Source: Porticoccaceae bacterium (GTDB lineage: Bacteria; Pseudomonadota; Gammaproteobacteria; Pseudomonadales; Porticoccaceae). From it: 39,430 bases of DNA. A model generated the notes under the pieces. That model had not been told where the DNA came from, ran no database searches, and worked only from the letters and a program-made list of their open reading frames with translations. The stretch covers positions 1 through 39,430 of the forward strand of contig JAPKCN010000002.1 in NCBI GenBank assembly GCA_028822945.1. Reading direction: 5' to 3'. The position numbers were made by a program, and so were the translations under genes. Shown in pieces: positions 34,893-39,430 of this stretch; positions within the stretch are counted from its first letter, which is position 1, and every line of letters begins with the position of its first letter.

Positions 34893-37406
34893 CTAACTGC
34901 GCAATCGCTGGTTGGCGCCATCAAATGGCGACTCATCGATGACCGTGGCGACGTAGCGTTTACCGAGAATCTCGATCTCTAAATGCGTGCCGATAGCGCC
35001 GTATTGAACCTGCACTAAACTTAGCGCCAGTGACTTGTTGATGCGAAAGCCAAACCCGCCAGAGGTCGCGCGCCCGACCAACGCGCCATCTTTATAAACA
35101 CCCTCGGAACCACGTGCATCGGCATCTACCACGTCGTGAACCTCAAGCGTTGCAAAGCAGTTGGTAAAGCCTCGCTCGCGCCATGCCAGCAGCGCCTCCT
35201 TACCAACGAAGTCACAGTCTTTGTCGAGTTTTACAAAGCGATCGAGTCCCGACTCAATTGCCGAGTACTCGATCGACATCTCTCGCGGAATCAGTCGGTA
35301 AGACTTCTCCAACCGCATACTTTCCATCGCACGGATACCAAACGGCTTGATATCGTATTCGGCACCGGCACTCATCAGTTGGTCAAAGATGTAATTCTGC
35401 ATTTCAATTGGATGGTGTAATTCCCAACCCAGTTCACCAATAAAATTAACCCGCAGTGCCTCTGCATTCGCGTAACCTACGTTGATCGACTTACCCGTCA
35501 GCCACTTGAAATTGTCGTTACCAAGATCGGTGTCGGTGAGTTTTTGCAGCACATCACGCGAGCGCGGCCCAGCCAGCACCAAAACGCCCATCTGAGTGGT
35601 AATTTTTTGCAGACTCACCGAGCCATCATGAGGCGCCAGTTTGGTCAAGTAATCCCAGTCATGGCGTTCTTGGGCGCCGGCGAACACCATGTAGTAGCTA
35701 TTTTTTGCGCGTTTATAAATGGTGAACTCGGCGCGCACGCCGCCATTTTTTGATAGCATGTGACAAAGCCCAATGCGACCAATCGTCACCGGTACCTTAT
35801 TCGCCACAATGCTGTTCAGCCAGGCCTCTGCGCCGTGCCCAGTGACCGTGCATTTGGAGAATGCCGACATATCGAGCACGCCGACCTTGTCGTGCACATG
35901 GCAGCACTCACGACCGACAAATGGAAAATAATTAGATCGTCGAAACGAGTTCTTTTCGACGATTCGCCCATCCGCTAACGCGGTCGAGTGATTCTTGTTC
36001 CATAGCGTATCGCCCTTGTCGAGTTCGCTCTCCGACAGGGCGTAATCAGTCGGCGCAAACCAATTCGGTCGCTCCCAACCATAGACCGAACCAAACACCG
36101 CGCCCAACGCCTTCATGCGGTCGTAACAGGGTGAGGTCTTCAGCGGTCGGCCGGCGCTGCGCTCCTCATCGGGGTAATGATTTTTAAATACGTGGTTGTA
36201 AGCTTCTTCGTTTTTTGCACGCAGATATCCGCGACTGGCATAGGGCCCAAAACGCCGCGGATCCACGCCCATCATATCTACTGTCGGTTCGCCATCGACA
36301 ATCCACTCGGCCAGTTGCCAAGCCGCGCCGCCGGCGGCGGTAATACCGAAACTATGGCCTTCGTTAAGCCATAAGTTTTTTCGCCCCCAAGCCGGCCCAA
36401 CGATTGGGTTGCCATCCGGTGTATACGCAATAGCGCCGTTATAAACGGTTTTAACACCGACCTCAGCAAATGCTGGGACGCGCGTCATACAGGCTTCGAT
36501 ATGCGGCATTAAACGGTCGAGATCGCCGTTGAATAGTTCATACTCCGACTGGTCGCTGGGGCCATCGACATAACAACAAGGAGCGCCCTCTTCATAGGGG
36601 CCAAGGATAAAACCACCGTTCTCCTCGCGCAGGTAATAACCGGCGTCAGAATCTCGCAATACCGCTTGTTCGGGCAAGCCCTGCGCCTTACGCCTCAGCA
36701 CCTCCGGATGAGGCTCGGTAACAATGTACTGGTGTTCAACCGGAATCACTGGAATATCCAATCCGACCATAGCGCCGGTCTTGCGCGCAAAGTTGCCGGT
36801 GCAGCAAACCACGTGCTGACAGTGAATATCGCCTTTATCGGTCTTGACAACCCAACTGTCGTCGGTTTGTTGTTCGAGGTCTAGCATTGCCGTGTTGCGG
36901 TAGATTGTCGCGCCGCGAGCTCGCGCGCCTTTCGCTAGTGCCTGCGTCAAATCAGCAGACTGAATATAACCATCGTCCGGGTGCTGAATAGCACCGATCA
37001 AACCCTCGATATTGGCCATTGGCCAAGCTTGAGCAACTTGTTCTGGGGTCAGAAAATTCACCGCCACACCGACCGTCTCGGCCACCGATGAGTAGTAGCG
37101 ATACTCATCCATGCGATCCTCGTTACTCGCCAGACGAATATTCGATACGACACTAAAGCCGACGGGTTGTCCGGTCTCTTTTTCGAGTTCGTGATAGAAA
37201 TTTACCGAGTACTGGTGTAATTTGCCGACTGAATAGCTCATATTGAACAGGGGTAATAACCCTGCTGCATGCCAGGTCGAACCCGACGTTAATTCTTTGC
37301 GCTCGACCAGCACAACGTCTGTCCAACCCTTTTTAGCAAGGTGGTAGAGGGTGCTAACACCGACCACACCCCCTCCCACGACCACGACTTTGGCGCTTGT
37401 TTTCAT
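34893..37406 (-). CDS. Dimethylglycine dehydrogenase-like FAD/GcvT-domain flavoprotein
   Basis: 837 residues. The N-terminal FAD-binding DAO domain begins KVVVVGGGVVGVSTLYHL; H46 in SGSTWHAAGLLP fits the histidine that carries covalent FAD in dimethylglycine dehydrogenase. A DUF1989-free linker (about 400-470, GRPLKTSPCYDRMKALGAVFG) leads to the GcvT folate-binding domain (about 480-830: FPFVGRECCHVHDKVGVLDMS, INVGYANAEALRVNFIGELGWELH, GIRAMESMRLEKSYRLI). Relatives oxidise dimethylglycine or sarcosine and pass the one-carbon unit to THF. It is transcribed towards the corrinoid operon with a 204-base gap and is divergent from fhs. Dimethylglycine is the likely substrate since sarcosine oxidase is also present, but sarcosine dehydrogenase activity is not excluded. 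Confidence 0.9.
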   Translation of the reverse strand: MKTSAKVVVVGGGVVGVSTLYHLAKKGWTDVVLVERKELTSGSTWHAAGLLPLFNMSYSVGKLHQYSVNFYHELEKETGQPVGFSVVSNIRLASNEDRMDEYRYYSSVAETVGVAVNFLTPEQVAQAWPMANIEGLIGAIQHPDDGYIQSADLTQALAKGARARGATIYRNTAMLDLEQQTDDSWVVKTDKGDIHCQHVVCCTGNFARKTGAMVGLDIPVIPVEHQYIVTEPHPEVLRRKAQGLPEQAVLRDSDAGYYLREENGGFILGPYEEGAPCCYVDGPSDQSEYELFNGDLDRLMPHIEACMTRVPAFAEVGVKTVYNGAIAYTPDGNPIVGPAWGRKNLWLNEGHSFGITAAGGAAWQLAEWIVDGEPTVDMMGVDPRRFGPYASRGYLRAKNEEAYNHVFKNHYPDEERSAGRPLKTSPCYDRMKALGAVFGSVYGWERPNWFAPTDYALSESELDKGDTLWNKNHSTALADGRIVEKNSFRRSNYFPFVGRECCHVHDKVGVLDMSAFSKCTVTGHGAEAWLNSIVANKVPVTIGRIGLCHMLSKNGGVRAEFTIYKRAKNSYYMVFAGAQERHDWDYLTKLAPHDGSVSLQKITTQMGVLVLAGPRSRDVLQKLTDTDLGNDNFKWLTGKSINVGYANAEALRVNFIGELGWELHHPIEMQNYIFDQLMSAGAEYDIKPFGIRAMESMRLEKSYRLIPREMSIEYSAIESGLDRFVKLDKDCDFVGKEALLAWRERGFTNCFATLEVHDVVDADARGSEGVYKDGALVGRATSGGFGFRINKSLALSLVQVQYGAIGTHLEIEILGKRYVATVIDESPFDGANQRLRS

Positions 37407-37632
37407 AACCCACTCTCAATCAAACTATGCTTGCAGTGTAACCATCGATGCCCTGCGACTAGAGCGCAATTGCGACAGGCTGTTACGCGCATGCGTCATC
37501 CACAGAAGCCCCGACTGACTGAGCCTACCGTCGTTTTTGAGACAGCATCGGACGGTCTGGGAAATACACCAAAAGCACGGGGCAACCAAGATAGCCGCTG
37601 TTCTGTAATACCTGAAAAAAAGTATAACCGCA

Positions 37633-37647
37633 CTGCTGATCCAGCAG
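37633..37647 (+). promoter_or_regulatory. Hairpin just before the fhs ribosome site
   Basis: CTGCTG, three bases, CAGCAG: six perfect pairs ending 8 bases before the GGAG. It lies in the probable 5' leader of fhs and could affect ribosome access, or act as a palindromic operator. Confidence 0.25.
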
Positions 37648-37666
37648 ACTCTATGGAGCATTAAGA

Positions 37667-39319
37667 ATGAGTGATATTGAAATAGCCCGCAACGCAAAAA
37701 CCCTAGCGATTGGCGACATTGCCAACAAACTGGATATTCCAGACGCAGCACTAATTCCGTATGGTCGCACCAAAGCCAAAATCAACCCCGAATACATCGC
37801 CTCGCTGAGCGAACGACCTGATGGTAAATTAATTCTGGTCACAGCGATCACGCCAACCCCTGCCGGTGAAGGTAAGACCACCACCTCGGTGGGTCTCGCA
37901 GATGGTCTCAATCGCGTCGGCAAAAAAGCCCTCGTCTGCCTGCGCGAACCGAGCCTCGGCCCGTGTTTTGGTATGAAGGGTGGCGCAGCCGGCGGCGGCT
38001 ATGCGCAAGTGGTGCCGATGGAAGATATCAACCTTCACTTTACCGGCGATTTTCACGCTATTGGCGCCGCACATAACCTACTGTCGGCCCTACTCGACAA
38101 CCATATTCACTGGGGCAACAGTCTAGAGATCGATGCTCGGCGAATCGCATGGAAACGGGTGATCGACATGAATGATCGCGCGCTTCGCAACATTACCTGT
38201 GCCCTCGGTGGCCCCGGCAATGGTTTCCCGCGCCAGGACGGATACGATATCACGGTGGCCTCAGAGGTCATGGCGATATTTTGTCTGGCGACAGATTTGG
38301 ATGATCTAAAAGCTCGCTTGGATAAAATTGTCGTCGGTTATACCCGTGAACACAACGCGGTACATGCCGTCGATATTCTCGGCACAGGCGCCATGACGGT
38401 TCTTCTCAAAGATGCCGTGGCGCCCAATTTAGTGCAAACACTAGAAAATAACCCAGCGATTATTCACGGTGGACCGTTCGCCAATATTGCGCATGGTTGC
38501 AACTCGGTAATCGCCACCAAGGCAAGTCTAAAGTTAGCCGATTACGTAGTCACCGAGGCCGGGTTCGGAGCCGACTTGGGCGCCGAAAAGTTTTTCAATA
38601 TTAAGTGTCGCGCAGCTAATCTACGCCCTGATGCAGCGGTGATCGTGGCGACAGTCCGTGCCTTGAAGATGCACGGTGCCGCCGAAACCGAGGGGCTGGA
38701 TAGGCTGCGTAGCGGCTGTAGTAATCTGGCGCGTCATATCGAAAACGTAAAATCCTTTGGTGTACCCGTAATCGTCGCGATTAATCAGTTTACCACCGAT
38801 AGCGACGATGAGATTGGAGTCATCAAAGAGCAGGCTAAAGCCAGCGGCGTCAAGGCCATAGGTTGCACCCACTGGGCCGATGGTGGCGCAGGCACCGAGG
38901 AGCTGGCCTACGAGGTGGCGGCACTTGCCGACAGTGGTGTGGCCAACTTTGCGCCGCTCTACCCCAATGACATGCCAATCTGGGAAAAGATCAAAACCGT
39001 GGCGACGCGGATCTATCGCGCTGACGACGTTATTGCCGATCAAAAAATACGCGATCAAATCGGTAAGCTACAGGGTGACGGCTATGGTCACTTTCCAGTA
39101 TGCATTGCCAAGACTCAGTACAGTTTTACCACCGACCCTAACCGCAAGGGTGCGCCGCTCGACCATATTTTAACCATACGTGAAGTGCGCCTAAGTGCCG
39201 GCGCAGGGTTTATCGTTGTCGTTTGTGGCGACGTTATGACTATGCCAGGTCTGCCACGAGTGCCGGCGGCCAACAGCATCAAAATCAATGATCAAGGCGA
39301 GGTCGCCGGACTGTTTTAA
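37667..39319 (+). CDS. fhs: Formate-tetrahydrofolate ligase
   Basis: 550 residues, typical of the monofunctional enzyme (about 555-560). The ATP loop is TPAGEGKTTT (64-73). Other family motifs are REPSLGPCFGMKGGAAGGGYAQ, HFTGDFHAIGAAHNLL, HGGPFANIAHGCNSVIAT, VTEAGFGADLGAEKF and the C-terminal GAGFIVVVCGDVMTMPGLP. It interconverts formate and 10-formyl-THF with ATP. In a demethylating organism it can run towards formate, conserving ATP and regenerating THF. GGAG lies 8 bases before the ATG. It is divergent from the DMGDH-like gene across 260 bases, so both may share control. No folD adjoins it. Confidence 0.97.
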   Translation: MSDIEIARNAKTLAIGDIANKLDIPDAALIPYGRTKAKINPEYIASLSERPDGKLILVTAITPTPAGEGKTTTSVGLADGLNRVGKKALVCLREPSLGPCFGMKGGAAGGGYAQVVPMEDINLHFTGDFHAIGAAHNLLSALLDNHIHWGNSLEIDARRIAWKRVIDMNDRALRNITCALGGPGNGFPRQDGYDITVASEVMAIFCLATDLDDLKARLDKIVVGYTREHNAVHAVDILGTGAMTVLLKDAVAPNLVQTLENNPAIIHGGPFANIAHGCNSVIATKASLKLADYVVTEAGFGADLGAEKFFNIKCRAANLRPDAAVIVATVRALKMHGAAETEGLDRLRSGCSNLARHIENVKSFGVPVIVAINQFTTDSDDEIGVIKEQAKASGVKAIGCTHWADGGAGTEELAYEVAALADSGVANFAPLYPNDMPIWEKIKTVATRIYRADDVIADQKIRDQIGKLQGDGYGHFPVCIAKTQYSFTTDPNRKGAPLDHILTIREVRLSAGAGFIVVVCGDVMTMPGLPRVPAANSIKINDQGEVAGLF

Positions 39320-39325
39320 AGACAC

Positions 39326-39361
39326 GGCTGGGGGCTCCCAAACCACGCAGTCAGCCCCGCC
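39326..39361 (+). terminator. Candidate terminator after fhs
   Basis: GGC plus GGGGCT (39326-39336, two-base bulge) pairs with AGCCCC plus GCC (39353-39361) around a 16-base loop. The stem is GC-rich and starts 7 bases after the stop, but no T-tract follows. Confidence 0.4.
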
Positions 39362-39376
39362 GATTAGCCACAAATT

Positions 39377-39430
39377 GTTGGATGTTGGATGTTGGATGTT
39401 GGATGTTGGGTGTTGGGTGTTGGGTGTTGG
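39377..39430. repeat. Tandem heptanucleotide repeat at window end
   Basis: Four exact copies of GTTGGAT followed by three exact copies of GTTGGGT and a partial unit GTTGG reaching the last base. The A-to-G change at position six splits the array into two homogeneous blocks. It continues beyond the window. Confidence 0.9.

Noticed and set aside
1..39430. CRISPR arrays, insertion sequences, phage genes, rRNA or tRNA genes
   Set aside because: I looked for regularly spaced repeats, transposase or integrase proteins and conserved RNA segments and saw none. The only tandem repeats are short heptamer arrays without spacers.

Overview
The window reads as chromosomal DNA of an aerobic, probably marine, gammaproteobacterium. 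The basis is moderate GC, a homodimeric AceE-type pyruvate dehydrogenase E1, a single-chain iron-sulfur serine dehydratase, an M13 peptidase lipoprotein, a penicillin/AHL-acylase lipoprotein, and heterotetrameric sarcosine oxidase. The lineage is inferred from protein character only; there is no rRNA or tRNA gene here.

Layout. 1-2300 holds a truncated M13 metallopeptidase lipoprotein and a SOUL haem-binding-like exported protein, both on the minus strand. 2737-4533 is an Atm1-type ABC exporter. 5043-7326 is a plus-strand pair: L-serine dehydratase (sdaA) and a class II aldolase-fold protein lacking the catalytic Glu. 7327-8680 is gene-poor. 8681-10102 is an M28 peptidase, converging on a penicillin-acylase-family lipoprotein (10536-12698). 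12875-14448 is an NfeD/SPFH pair whose SPFH protein starts with an HflK-like segment. aceE (14864-17554) is divergent from an Lrp/AsnC regulator. 18195-23557 is the sarcosine oxidase operon soxB-soxD-soxA-soxG (minus), divergent from a GlxA/AraC-type regulator. A YeiH-family membrane protein and a second GlxA-type regulator follow.

27439-34688 is a seven-gene minus-strand operon. In transcription order it encodes an MttB-superfamily methyltransferase, a corrinoid protein, a DUF1638 protein, a small 'virulence factor' family protein, a MetF-like reductase, a methyl-THF:corrinoid methyltransferase, and an ASKHA/[2Fe-2S] corrinoid reactivator. Upstream is a dimethylglycine dehydrogenase-like flavoprotein (34893-37406), divergent from formate-THF ligase (37667-39319). 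The window ends in a heptanucleotide tandem repeat.

How the genes fit together (inference from families and order): glycine betaine would be demethylated by the MttB/corrinoid system, with the methyl group passed to THF and oxidised through MetF and eventually Fhs. Dimethylglycine would go to sarcosine (DMGDH-like) and then glycine (SoxBDAG). With serine hydroxymethyltransferase, not present here, glycine plus methylene-THF gives serine. SdaA then makes pyruvate and AceE feeds acetyl-CoA. The window thus looks like a betaine-to-pyruvate district in which the first demethylation uses a corrinoid methyltransferase rather than BHMT or a Rieske monooxygenase. The actual substrate of the MttB homologue cannot be proved from sequence.
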